Origin: Microbacterium rhizosphaerae
GTDB taxonomy: Bacteria; Actinomycetota; Actinomycetes; Actinomycetales; Microbacteriaceae
Length of the DNA: 64,000 nucleotides
Direction of reading: 5' to 3'
Assembly: GCF_034120055.1 (NCBI RefSeq)
Contig: NZ_CP139368.1
Location: forward strand, 124,001 to 188,000
Position 1 is the first letter of the stretch. Every line of letters begins with the position of its first letter. The notes beneath the pieces were generated by a model. The model did no database searches and was not told where the DNA came from. It saw only the letters and a program-made list of their open reading frames with translations. Below are positions 9,184 through 17,179 of the stretch, piece by piece. Both the position numbers and the translations under genes were made by a program.

Positions 9184-9211
9184 GGGCCACGGTTCCCCCG
9201 AACCGTGGCCC
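9184..9211. terminator. Bidirectional hairpin terminator
   Basis: GGGCCACGGTTC and GAACCGTGGCCC form a perfect 12-bp stem with a CCCC loop. It lies between the kbl stop and the stop of the convergent ABC exporter gene. There is no T-run, as is common in high-GC actinobacteria. Confidence 0.75.
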
Positions 9212-9247
9212 TCGTCCGCGCGAGCCCCCACCCGCGCGCCCTGCGGA

Positions 9248-11314
9248 TCAGCTCTGGACGGAGCGCTCCGCCGGCTCGCCATCGGCCGACTCGTCGTCGA
9301 TCCCCGCGAGGATCGGGTCGAGTTCGGCCGCGGCCTGCTCGAACTGCGCCTGGTACAGGCGCCAGTACGCACCGCGCGCGGCGATGAGCTCCTCGTGCGT
9401 GCCCTTCTCGACGATGTCGCCGTGCTCCATCACGAGGATGAGATCGGCGTCGCGGATCGTCGAGAGGCGGTGCGCGATCACGAACGACGTGCGCCCCTCG
9501 CGCAGCACCGCCATCGCGTGCTGGAGCAGCAGCTCCGTGCGCGTGTCGACCGAGCTCGTGGCCTCGTCGAGGATGAGCACCGCCGGCTGCGCCACGAACG
9601 CCCGGGCGATCGTGATGAGCTGCTTCTCACCCGCCGACACGTTCGATGCATCCTCGTCCAGCACGGTGTCGTAGCCGTCGGGCAGCGAGTGGACGAACCG
9701 GTCGACGCGCGTGGCGACGGCGGCCGCGACGACCTCCTCGTCCGTGGCCGACTGGCGCCCGTAGCGGATGTTCTCGCGGATCGTGCCGGCGAACAGCCAC
9801 GGGTCCTGCAGCACCATCCCCGTGCGGGAGCGGACGTCGTCGCGCGTCAGCACGGCGATGTCCTGGCCGTCGAGGAGGATCGAGCCCGCATCGAGCTCGT
9901 AGAACCGCATGAGCAGGTTGACGAGCGTCGTCTTGCCGGCGCCCGTGGGGCCGACGATAGCGACCGTCTGCCCCGGCTCGACGCGGAACGAGAGATCCCT
10001 GATCAGCGGGTGGTCGGGCGAGTACGAGAAGTTGACGTGCTCGAACTCGATGACGCCGTTGCCCTCGACGAGCGCCGGGGAGTCCGCGGCATCCGGGTCC
10101 TGCTCGTCGGCGTCCAGCAGCTCGAAGACGCGCTCGGCCGACGCTGTGCCCGACTGGACGACGGCGGCCATGCCGCCCAGCTGCGACAGCGGCTGGGTGA
10201 ACTGCTGCGAGTACTGGATGAACGCCTGCACGTCGCCGATGCGCAGGGCGCCGTTCGCGACCATGATGCCGCCGAGGACGGCGATGCCGACGTACGTCAG
10301 GCTGCCGATGAACATCATCGCCGGCATCATGATGCCCGACAGGAACTGCGCCTTGAACGAGGCCTGATAGAGCTCCTCGTTCTCGACCTGGAACTTCTCC
10401 ATCGAGTCGGCCTCGCGACCGAACACCCGCACGAGCGCGTGGCCGGAGAACGACTCCTCGACGCGGGCATTGAGCCGTCCGACCTTGCGCCACTGGATGC
10501 CGAAGGCCTTCTGCGACCGGGGTCCGATGACGCCGAAGATCACGCCCATGAGCGGCAGGGCGACGAGGGCGACGATCGCGAGCTGCCACGAGATCGAGAA
10601 CATCATGATGAGCACGCCGACGACCGTGAGCACCGAGGTCAGGGCGCTCGAGAGCGACTGCTGCATCGTCTGCGTGATGTTGTCGATGTCGTTCGTCACG
10701 CGCGAGATCAGCTCGCCGCGCTGCACCCTGTCGAAGTACGACAGCGGCAGGCGGTTGATCTTCGCCTCGACGTCCTCGCGCAGCTGCCACATTGCCCGCA
10801 CCATGATGACGTTGATGATGTAGCCCTGGATCCAGCTCAGCAGCGCCGAGGCGACGTAGATCACGAGGATCCACGCGATCACGTACCGCAATGCGTCGAA
10901 ATCCACGCCGGCGCCGACGGTGAAGGGGCCCATCGCGGCGATCATGTTCGCCTGGTCGGTCTGCCCCTGCGCGTTGAGGCCGTCGACGACCTGCTGCTGC
11001 GTCGTGCCCACGGGGACGTGGTAGACGTCGTGGAGGACGTTCGAGATGAATCCGTCGTAGATGATGTTCGTCGCCGCCCCGAGCACCTTCGGCGCGATGA
11101 CGGCGAGCACGACGCCGATGGCGCCGAGCAGCGACGCGAACGCGAACGCCCAGGCATGCGGCTTCAGCAGGCCCACCATGCGACGGAAGCTCTGACCGAA
11201 GTTCTGGGCCTTGCCCGGCTTGACGCTGTCCCAGTCGCCGGACGATACACGGGCCTGCTCGGCGAGCTCGGCCTCGAGGCGCTCCTCCTCGGTGGGGATA
11301 TCGGGAGTGCTCAC
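9248..11314 (-). CDS. ABC exporter half-transporter with the catalytically competent Walker B/H-loop
   Basis: This fused membrane/ATPase half-transporter of 688 residues is of the multidrug/lipid exporter type. About six membrane helices come first, with an unusually long outward loop after the first helix (roughly residues 65-135). The ATPase domain has Walker A GPTGAGKT, Walker B VLILDEATSSVD with the catalytic Glu, and the H-loop IAHRLST. Its signature is VSAGEKQ instead of LSGGQ, so it is degenerate. The partner gene upstream (11346-13073) has the opposite pattern, which is the hallmark of asymmetric heterodimeric exporters such as BmrCD or TM287/288. The substrate is unknown. It is co-transcribed with the partner, with a 31-base gap. 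Confidence 0.92.
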   Translation of the reverse strand: MSTPDIPTEEERLEAELAEQARVSSGDWDSVKPGKAQNFGQSFRRMVGLLKPHAWAFAFASLLGAIGVVLAVIAPKVLGAATNIIYDGFISNVLHDVYHVPVGTTQQQVVDGLNAQGQTDQANMIAAMGPFTVGAGVDFDALRYVIAWILVIYVASALLSWIQGYIINVIMVRAMWQLREDVEAKINRLPLSYFDRVQRGELISRVTNDIDNITQTMQQSLSSALTSVLTVVGVLIMMFSISWQLAIVALVALPLMGVIFGVIGPRSQKAFGIQWRKVGRLNARVEESFSGHALVRVFGREADSMEKFQVENEELYQASFKAQFLSGIMMPAMMFIGSLTYVGIAVLGGIMVANGALRIGDVQAFIQYSQQFTQPLSQLGGMAAVVQSGTASAERVFELLDADEQDPDAADSPALVEGNGVIEFEHVNFSYSPDHPLIRDLSFRVEPGQTVAIVGPTGAGKTTLVNLLMRFYELDAGSILLDGQDIAVLTRDDVRSRTGMVLQDPWLFAGTIRENIRYGRQSATDEEVVAAAVATRVDRFVHSLPDGYDTVLDEDASNVSAGEKQLITIARAFVAQPAVLILDEATSSVDTRTELLLQHAMAVLREGRTSFVIAHRLSTIRDADLILVMEHGDIVEKGTHEELIAARGAYWRLYQAQFEQAAAELDPILAGIDDESADGEPAERSVQS

Positions 11315-11345
11315 GACTCGCTCCTCTCCGCCGCACGCGACGCGC

Positions 11346-13073
11346 TCATGCGTCCACCCCCAGCTGCGACTCGACGATCTCGCGATACGTCTGGTTGGAT
11401 GCGACGAGCTCGTCGTGGGTGCCCATGCCGACGATGCGGCCCGCGTCCAGCACGATGATGCGGTCGGCCTCGGTGATCGTCGACACGCGCTGCGCGACGA
11501 CGATCTTCGTGACGCGCGGCAGCTCCCGCCACAACGCCTGCCTGAGTCTGGAGTCGGTCGTCAGGTCGAGCGCCGAGAACGAGTCGTCGAACACGAGGAT
11601 GTCGGGCTGGTGCACGATGGCGCGCGCGATGGCGAGCCGCTGGCGCTGACCGCCGGAGACGTTCGTCCCGCCCTGGGCGATGCGGGCGTCGAGGCCGCCC
11701 TCCATCTCGGCCACGAATTCGCGGCCCTGAGCGATCTCGAGCGCGTGCCACAGTTCGGCATCCGTCGCCTCTTCGCGCCCGAAGCGGAGGTTGGACGCCA
11801 CGGTGCCGGTGAAGAGGTACGGGCGCTGCGGCACGAGGCCGATGCCCTTCCAGAGCAGGTCGAGGTCGGCCTCCCGCACATCCACGCCCGCGACGCGGAC
11901 GGCGCCCGAGCTGACGTCGAACAGGCGCGGGATGAGCGAGACGAGCGTCGTCTTGCCGGCACCGGTCGATCCGACGATGGCGACGGTCTCACCCGGCTCG
12001 GCGCGGAACGTGATGCCGGAGAGGACGGGCTCGTCGGCACCGGGATAGGCGAACGAGACGTCGTCGAACTCGAGTGCACCGGGCGCCGAGAACGACGAGA
12101 CGGGCTTGTCCGGCCGGTCCAGCGACCCCTTCACGTCGAGCACCTCGCCGATCCGCTCGGCCGACACCGCGGCGCGGGGGATCATGATCGTCATGAAGCT
12201 CGCCATCAGCACACCGCCGAGAATCAGGCCGATGTACTGCATGAAGGCGAAGAGGGTGCCGATCTCGATCTCGCCGTCATTGACGCGGATGCCGCCGAAC
12301 CAGATCACCGCGACGACGGTGACGTTCATGACGAGCATCGCCATCGGGAACATGAGGACGAACAGCGACCCGACGCGCCGGCCGACGACCATGATGTCGG
12401 TGTTGGCGAGCCGGAACCGCGCCTCCTCGATCCGCTCGCGGACGAACGCGCGGACGACGCGGACGCCCGTGAGCTGCTCGCGCATCACGAGGTTGACGCC
12501 GTCGAGCTTGCGCTGGTAGCTGCGGAAGAGCGGCACCATGCGGCTCGCGATGATGCCGATGAGAAGCAGGATGGCGGCGACCGAGACGGCGATGATCCAC
12601 GCCATCCCCATGTCCTGCTGCAGCGCCATGATGATGCCGCCGATCGCCAGCAGCGGCGCGCTGACGAGCATCGTGGCGCCCATCATGGCGAGCATCTGCA
12701 CCTGCTGCACGTCGTTCGTGTTGCGGGTGATGAGTGAGCCGGCCCCGAACTGCGTGACCTCGCGCTCGGAGAACCCGCTCACCTTGCGGTAGACGTCGCG
12801 TCGGATGTCACGGCCCGCGGCCATGGCGGCCCGTGCCGCGAAGTAGGTGGCGATGATGGCGGCGACGATCTGGCCCAGTGCGACGGCGAGCATGATCGCG
12901 CCGTGCGTCCAGATGTAGCCGATGTCGGCCTTGGCGACACCCTGGTCGATGATGTCGGCATTGAGGCGTGGAAGCGTCAGCTGCGCGTACGCGGAGGCGA
13001 ACTGGAACACCAGCACGCCGAGCAGCAGCCAGCGGTATGTCTTGAGATAACGGAGAAGGATCTTGCCCAGCAC
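11346..13073 (-). CDS. ABC exporter half-transporter with degenerate catalytic site
   Basis: This is the partner subunit, 575 residues, beginning with GTG at 13073. The N-terminal membrane domain contains the family loop ITRNTNDVQQVQ. The ATPase domain has Walker A GSTGAGKT and a normal signature, VSGGQRQR. Its Walker B is VFDDSFSALD (Asp in place of the catalytic Glu) and the switch His is replaced by Gln (VAQRVSTI). In the heterodimer, its good signature would complete the active site of the other subunit, while its own site binds ATP without fast hydrolysis. It is the first gene of the pair. Confidence 0.92.
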   Translation of the reverse strand: MLGKILLRYLKTYRWLLLGVLVFQFASAYAQLTLPRLNADIIDQGVAKADIGYIWTHGAIMLAVALGQIVAAIIATYFAARAAMAAGRDIRRDVYRKVSGFSEREVTQFGAGSLITRNTNDVQQVQMLAMMGATMLVSAPLLAIGGIIMALQQDMGMAWIIAVSVAAILLLIGIIASRMVPLFRSYQRKLDGVNLVMREQLTGVRVVRAFVRERIEEARFRLANTDIMVVGRRVGSLFVLMFPMAMLVMNVTVVAVIWFGGIRVNDGEIEIGTLFAFMQYIGLILGGVLMASFMTIMIPRAAVSAERIGEVLDVKGSLDRPDKPVSSFSAPGALEFDDVSFAYPGADEPVLSGITFRAEPGETVAIVGSTGAGKTTLVSLIPRLFDVSSGAVRVAGVDVREADLDLLWKGIGLVPQRPYLFTGTVASNLRFGREEATDAELWHALEIAQGREFVAEMEGGLDARIAQGGTNVSGGQRQRLAIARAIVHQPDILVFDDSFSALDLTTDSRLRQALWRELPRVTKIVVAQRVSTITEADRIIVLDAGRIVGMGTHDELVASNQTYREIVESQLGVDA

Positions 13074-13114
13074 TGATCTAGAGTTGCACGACCTTCCGAC
13101 ATTCTGAAGGCTGG

Positions 13115-13156
13115 GGCATCCCTCTTCGCTCTCAGCGAAAGCAGACGAGGGATGCC
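13115..13156 (-). terminator. Terminator after the acyl-CoA oxidase/dehydrogenase gene
   Basis: The outer arms GGCATCCCTC (13115-13124) and GAGGGATGCC (13147-13156) enclose a second stem, TTCGCT/AGCGAA. This nested hairpin lies 7 bases past the stop at 13164 and upstream of the ABC exporter start, so it separates two minus-strand transcription units. Confidence 0.65.
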
Positions 13157-13163
13157 GCGGCGA

Positions 13164-15284
13164 TCAGTGCTTCTTGACGGCCTTCTCGGAGACCGGCGCC
13201 TGCCCTGACGTGGCGAGCGCGGCGTAGTACGCGCGGGCCGCATCCTGCCGCTCCTGCTCGGCGCCGGAGGCGATGGGGGCGCGCACGTGCTCGGGCGCGA
13301 AGCCCCACGCATCCACCAGATCCTGCGCGTGCGGGCGCAGCCGCGCGCACAGCCGGTCGATGTACGACGACACGGCGGCGCCGCGCTGGGCCGACAGGCG
13401 GCCGTGGATGAGGTGCCAGGCGAGGTGCTTCTCGATGAGCCAGAGGCCGAACAGGTCGCGCAGCCACGTCAGGACCCGCAGGGTCCCCTCGTCGCCGACC
13501 TTCGCGATGGCGTCGGTGAACGACTCCCACTGGAGGAGCTCCGCGTGCGCGCGGGCGGCCTCGATGAGCTCGGACTGGTTCTCGTTGAACACCGCGGCCG
13601 CCTCCACCGGCGACAGCTTGGATGCCGGTCGCAGCCGCACCGCGATGTCTGCGACCATCTGCTGCACCCGGCCGGCCAGCAGCTCGTGCTGCTGGTCGGC
13701 GCGCAGTCCGCGCTCGACGGAGCGCGCGGTCCGGCCCAGGTCGCCGACATTCTGTCCGAGCTGGCGCAGGCCGGCGCCGTGGAAGACCTTGCCCGCCGTC
13801 TGGCCGACCGCGAACCGAGCGAGGGCGGCGGCATCCTTCCCCTTGAACTGCTTGGCGTAGTCGCTCAGCAGGCGCTTGCCCACGAGCTGGAGCAGCACGT
13901 TGTTGTCGCCCTCGAAGGTGACGTAGATGTCGAGGTCGTGGTGCAGACCGACGAGGCGGTTCTCGGCCATGAACCCCGAGCCGCCGCACGCCTCGCGGCA
14001 CTCCTGGATCGTGTCCAGGGCGTGCCACGTGCTGAGCGGCTTGAGCGCCGCGGCGAGCGTCTCGAGGTTCTCGCGCTCGGCGGGCGTGTCGGTGCGGCCG
14101 CCGAAGACGCCGTCGAAGGAGCGCAGCAGCTCGTCATGGGCGAAGGCCTGCGCGTAGGTCTGCGCGAGCCGCGGCAGCAGGCGGCGCTGATGCTTCGCGT
14201 AGTCCAGCAGCACGACCTCGGGCGTCCCGGCGCCGGAGTCGAACTGGCGGCGCTGGTTCGCGTAGGTGACGGCGATCTTGAGCGCCAGGGCGGATGCCGT
14301 GGTCGCGGCCCCGTCCAGCGACACGCGGCCCTGCACCAGGGCACCGAGCATCGTGAAGAAGCGACGTCCGGGCGACGGGATGTCGCTCGAGTACGAGCCG
14401 TCGGCCGCGACGTTCCCGTAGCGGTTCAGGAGGTTGGTGCGCGGGATGCGGACCTGGTCGAACGTGATGCGGCCGTTGTCGATCCCGTTCAGGCCGCCCT
14501 TCACGCCGTCGTCCTCCGTGGTGATGCCGGGAAGGTCGGCGCCCGCGGCATCCCGGATCGGCACGAAGAAGCAGTGCACGCCGTAGTTGACGCCGCCCGT
14601 GATGAGCTGCGCGAACACCGTCGCGGCCCGTCCGTGGAGTCCCGCGTTGCCGAGGTACTCCTTGGTCGCCGCGCGGAAGGGCGTGTGGATGACGAACTCA
14701 TCGGTGTCCGGGTCGTACGTCGCCGTCGTGCCGATCGCCGCGACATCCGATCCATGCCCGATCTCGGTCATCGCGAACGCCCCCGGCAGCGCGAGGCTGA
14801 TGACGTCGGGCAGCCACGCATCGTGGTGCGCCTCCGTGCCGAGCTGGTAGATGGCCGAGCCGAAAAGCCCCCACTGCACGCCCGACTTGATCTGGATGCT
14901 GGGGTCGGCCAGCACGAGCTCCTCGAAGCCGGCGATGTTCGAGCCGTTGTCGTTGAGTCCGCCGAACTTCTCCGGGAACGCGCGGCGCGACCCGTTGTTC
15001 TCCACGAGGACGTGCATCGCGGCGAGCGCCCGTTCGCGGTGCTCGGCCATCGGCAGGCCGTCGACGCGCCAGAACAGCGGATCCTTGATGAGCTCGCGCG
15101 CCTCGCGGCGCGTGGCTGCCCACGTGCCGAGCAGCAGATCGTTGACCGTGACGAGGTCGATGCGGGGCTCCGACGCCTCGACGGCCTGCGCCTCGTCGGC
15201 CGAGTGCGGTGCGGTCGGGGCACCGCCGGCCGGCGTGTGCTTGGACGTAGCGGGCGTGTGTGAACGGACAACGGCGTCGACCAT
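13164..15284 (-). CDS. Acyl-CoA oxidase/dehydrogenase family protein
   Basis: This FAD enzyme of the acyl-CoA oxidase-like branch should introduce the 2,3-double bond in fatty acyl-CoA. At 706 residues it is much longer than classical dehydrogenases (about 385) and matches acyl-CoA oxidases. Visible elements are FAMTEIGHGSDV (flavin/substrate loop), the GACGGSGFM-like ECREACGGSGFMAENR, and FEGDNNVLLQ, whose Glu corresponds to the catalytic base. ATG 15284 is preceded by AAGGTGAGG. A much longer open frame runs upstream through a repeat array and is not coding. The first 50 or so residues are Thr/Ala/Pro-rich. The gene is monocistronic, ended by the hairpin at 13115-13156. Confidence 0.88.
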   Translation of the reverse strand: MVDAVVRSHTPATSKHTPAGGAPTAPHSADEAQAVEASEPRIDLVTVNDLLLGTWAATRREARELIKDPLFWRVDGLPMAEHRERALAAMHVLVENNGSRRAFPEKFGGLNDNGSNIAGFEELVLADPSIQIKSGVQWGLFGSAIYQLGTEAHHDAWLPDVISLALPGAFAMTEIGHGSDVAAIGTTATYDPDTDEFVIHTPFRAATKEYLGNAGLHGRAATVFAQLITGGVNYGVHCFFVPIRDAAGADLPGITTEDDGVKGGLNGIDNGRITFDQVRIPRTNLLNRYGNVAADGSYSSDIPSPGRRFFTMLGALVQGRVSLDGAATTASALALKIAVTYANQRRQFDSGAGTPEVVLLDYAKHQRRLLPRLAQTYAQAFAHDELLRSFDGVFGGRTDTPAERENLETLAAALKPLSTWHALDTIQECREACGGSGFMAENRLVGLHHDLDIYVTFEGDNNVLLQLVGKRLLSDYAKQFKGKDAAALARFAVGQTAGKVFHGAGLRQLGQNVGDLGRTARSVERGLRADQQHELLAGRVQQMVADIAVRLRPASKLSPVEAAAVFNENQSELIEAARAHAELLQWESFTDAIAKVGDEGTLRVLTWLRDLFGLWLIEKHLAWHLIHGRLSAQRGAAVSSYIDRLCARLRPHAQDLVDAWGFAPEHVRAPIASGAEQERQDAARAYYAALATSGQAPVSEKAVKKH

Positions 15285-15326
15285 GACCTCACCTTTCAGA
15301 ATCGGCGGAGAACACTCACAACGGTA

Positions 15327-15372
15327 GGACTCCCACAACGCGGATGCGACTCGGTTGGGACTCTCATACAAC
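15327..15372. promoter_or_regulatory. Two imperfect repeats upstream of the acyl-CoA oxidase gene
   Basis: GGACTCCCACAAC (15327-15339) and GGACTCTCATACAAC (15358-15372) repeat about 31 bases apart, 43-88 bases before the acyl-CoA oxidase start. Such paired sites are where TetR/FadR-type lipid regulators bind. No cognate regulator is adjacent. Confidence 0.35.
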
Positions 15373-15431
15373 TTTCGCGACCGCCGGCCGTCGGCCCGAT
15401 TGTGGCAACCCCACACGCGCGGGTGCTCGTC

Positions 15432-15593
15432 TGTCACGTCCGCGGCCTCATGCCCGCGATCGCGACAGGCGCACAACCGCGGCAACCCCTCACCTGTCAC
15501 GTCCGAGGCCTCGAGCCCAGGATCGTGACAGGCGAACAAGCGCGGCAACGCTTCACCTGTCACGTCTGCGGCTTCGAGCCCGGGATCGTGGCA
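15432..15593. repeat. Dyad array B: three TGTCAC-N24-GTGACA units, 63-bp period
   Basis: Left arms are at 15432, 15495 and 15558. Right arms are at 15462 (GCGACA), 15525 and 15588 (GTGGCA). Period and arm spacing equal those of array A, but the interior (for example GTCCGAGGCCTCGAGCCC) is different. The array lies in the divergent region between the acyl-CoA oxidase and the nuclease-like gene. Bases 15594-15788 hold no further structure I can support. Confidence 0.85.
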
Positions 15594-15788
15594 GGCGAGC
15601 AAGCGCGGCATGCCGGCATCCGGCCGGACGCGGAGCCGCCGCGAATGAACGCGGCGTCCGGGGCGTGGCGGCGGTTGCGGACGGGCTTCCTCCACCACGG
15701 CGACCTTCAGCGACCTGTCCACCGGTGCGGAATGCCGCCGCCGCGCACGTGCCCGTCGGCCGATCCTCGTGATGTGAGACCGTCGTCA

Positions 15789-16760
15789 GTGCCCATCCCC
15801 AAGCACCTCGGCATCACCTTCCGCGTTCGGGATGCGCGCGCCGCCGGGCTCACTCCAGGGCGCCTCGCCGCCACGGACTTGAACCGTCCCTTCTGGGGTG
15901 TGCGGACGACGCAAGACTTCCACTGGCCCCGACCCGCAGAGACGACGGCGGATGGCGCGGCCCTTCAGCGCACGCTCGCATACGGCCCACGGTTGGCTCC
16001 CGGCGCATTCTTCGTGCTCGAATCCGCAGCCCTCATCTATGGGCTGCCCGTTCCGATCCACGTCGACACTCCTGTCCACGTAGGCGTCTACCAGCCGCAT
16101 CGCGCACCGCGAGGGCGTGGAGTGAGGGGCCACCAAGTTCCTCCTCATCTCGTGGCTCTCCGCAACATCGGCGGCCTCACCGTCACAAGCCCTGCATCGA
16201 CATGGGCACAGCTCGGCGCCGTACTGAGCGTGCGCGACCTGGTCGCTGTCGGCGATGCCATCGTTCGCGTTCCGCGCGGCGAGGGCGGTGCTCCCGCCGA
16301 TCCCGCATCCGCGCTCGGCACGACCACACAACTCGAGGCGGCGATCGCCGCCGGTCGCCGGGTCGGGATCGGGCGGCTTCGCGAGGCGCTTCCGCTTATC
16401 CGGGTCGGCTCATCCTCACGGCCCGAATCGCATCTTCGGCTTGATCTCATGGATGCGCGCCTCCCCACACCCGTGTTGGATCACGAGGTCCGCGACGGTG
16501 TCGGCCGTCTTCTGGGCATCAGCGAAATCGCCTTCCCTGGCTTCAGAGTGGCGGTCGAGTACGAGGGTGAGCAGCACCGAGTCGACAAGCTGCAGTGGAA
16601 CCGGGATATCGAGAAGTACCGCGCGTATACCGCCGCCGGGTGGACCGTTGTGCGGGTCACAGCGGAGACTCTGTACCGGAGCAGCCGACCTGCCGCGGCG
16701 CTCGTTCGAGACGCACTTTGGGATGCGGGCTGGCGGCCAGGCTCACTTGTCAGGGACTAG
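15789..16760 (+). CDS. DUF559-type (Vsr/PD-(D/E)XK-like) nuclease-domain protein with AbiEi-like N-terminus
   Basis: The predicted protein has 323 residues from GTG 15789, with GTG 15774 as an alternative. The open frame continues upstream through array B, but without start signals. The N-terminus (FRVRDARAAGLTPGRL, RPFWGVR) resembles the winged-helix segment of AbiEi-type antitoxin-like proteins. The C-terminal 110 residues carry the DUF559/Vsr-like pattern: AVEYEGEQHRVDKLQWNRDI, then a GWTVVRVTAETLY strand. Asp/Glu residues around EYEGEQH would be the metal site. The molecular role of this actinobacterial family is not established. The gene is bracketed by arrays B and C, and its last codons overlap the first half-site of array C. 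Confidence 0.72.
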   Translation: MPIPKHLGITFRVRDARAAGLTPGRLAATDLNRPFWGVRTTQDFHWPRPAETTADGAALQRTLAYGPRLAPGAFFVLESAALIYGLPVPIHVDTPVHVGVYQPHRAPRGRGVRGHQVPPHLVALRNIGGLTVTSPASTWAQLGAVLSVRDLVAVGDAIVRVPRGEGGAPADPASALGTTTQLEAAIAAGRRVGIGRLREALPLIRVGSSSRPESHLRLDLMDARLPTPVLDHEVRDGVGRLLGISEIAFPGFRVAVEYEGEQHRVDKLQWNRDIEKYRAYTAAGWTVVRVTAETLYRSSRPAAALVRDALWDAGWRPGSLVRD

Positions 16761-16968
16761 CGCTCAGCCTCGGAACGTGACAGCGGAGCCCCGATCACGC
16801 AGCTCACCTGTCACAAACACGCACTCAACCCCACGAAACCGACAGCGGAGCCCCGATCACGCAGCTCACCTGTCACAAACACGCACTCAACCCCACGAAA
16901 CCGACAGCGGAGCCCCGATCACGCAACTCACCTGTCACAAACACGCACTCCGGCCCGGGAACGTGACA
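16748..16968. repeat. Dyad array C: TGTCAC-N24-type units, 62-bp period
   Basis: Clear left arms start at 16809, 16871 and 16933, and the last unit ends with GTGACA at 16963-16968. Two middle units have CGACA-type right arms. A degenerate first unit (TGTCAG 16748, GTGACA 16777) overlaps the stop region of the nuclease-like gene. The interior sequence AAACACGCACTC is specific to this array. Confidence 0.82.
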
Positions 16969-16975
16969 ATTCAGC

Positions 16976-17125
16976 TGTCAAGGGCACGTTCACCTGTCAA
17001 GGGCACGTTCACCTGTCAAGGGCACGTTCAGCTGTCAAGGGCACGTTCACCTGTCAAGGGCACGTTCACCTGTCAAGGGCACGTTCACCTGTCACGAAAT
17101 CGAGCTGCAGCGCGTGATGGTGACA
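16976..17125. repeat. 19-bp tandem repeat ending in a complete dyad
   Basis: TGTCAAGGGCACGTTCACC-type units start at 16976, 16995, 17014, 17033, 17052 and 17071 (period 19). The next unit at 17090 reads TGTCAC and pairs with GTGACA at 17120-17125 in the standard TGTCAC-N24-GTGACA spacing. The run looks like local expansion of a single left arm. The 16761-17179 interval holds only arrays C and this one plus the lysA promoter. Confidence 0.85.
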
Positions 17126-17167
17126 GGTGAAGCACCCGGCGGGTAGAGGCGGCGAGGGGCAGGACTC

Positions 17168-17173
17168 TACGGT
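17168..17173 (+). promoter_or_regulatory. -10 box of lysA, leaderless arrangement
   Basis: TACGGT is followed by six bases and the GTG start at 17180. No ribosome site is needed, and this spacing decides the start. Confidence 0.5.
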
Positions 17174-17179
17174 GATGCC

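Noticed and set aside
15402..15788. Upstream extension of the nuclease-like protein by about 129 residues
   Set aside because: The added sequence translates array B and has no domain or ribosome site, so GTG 15789 is the more likely start.
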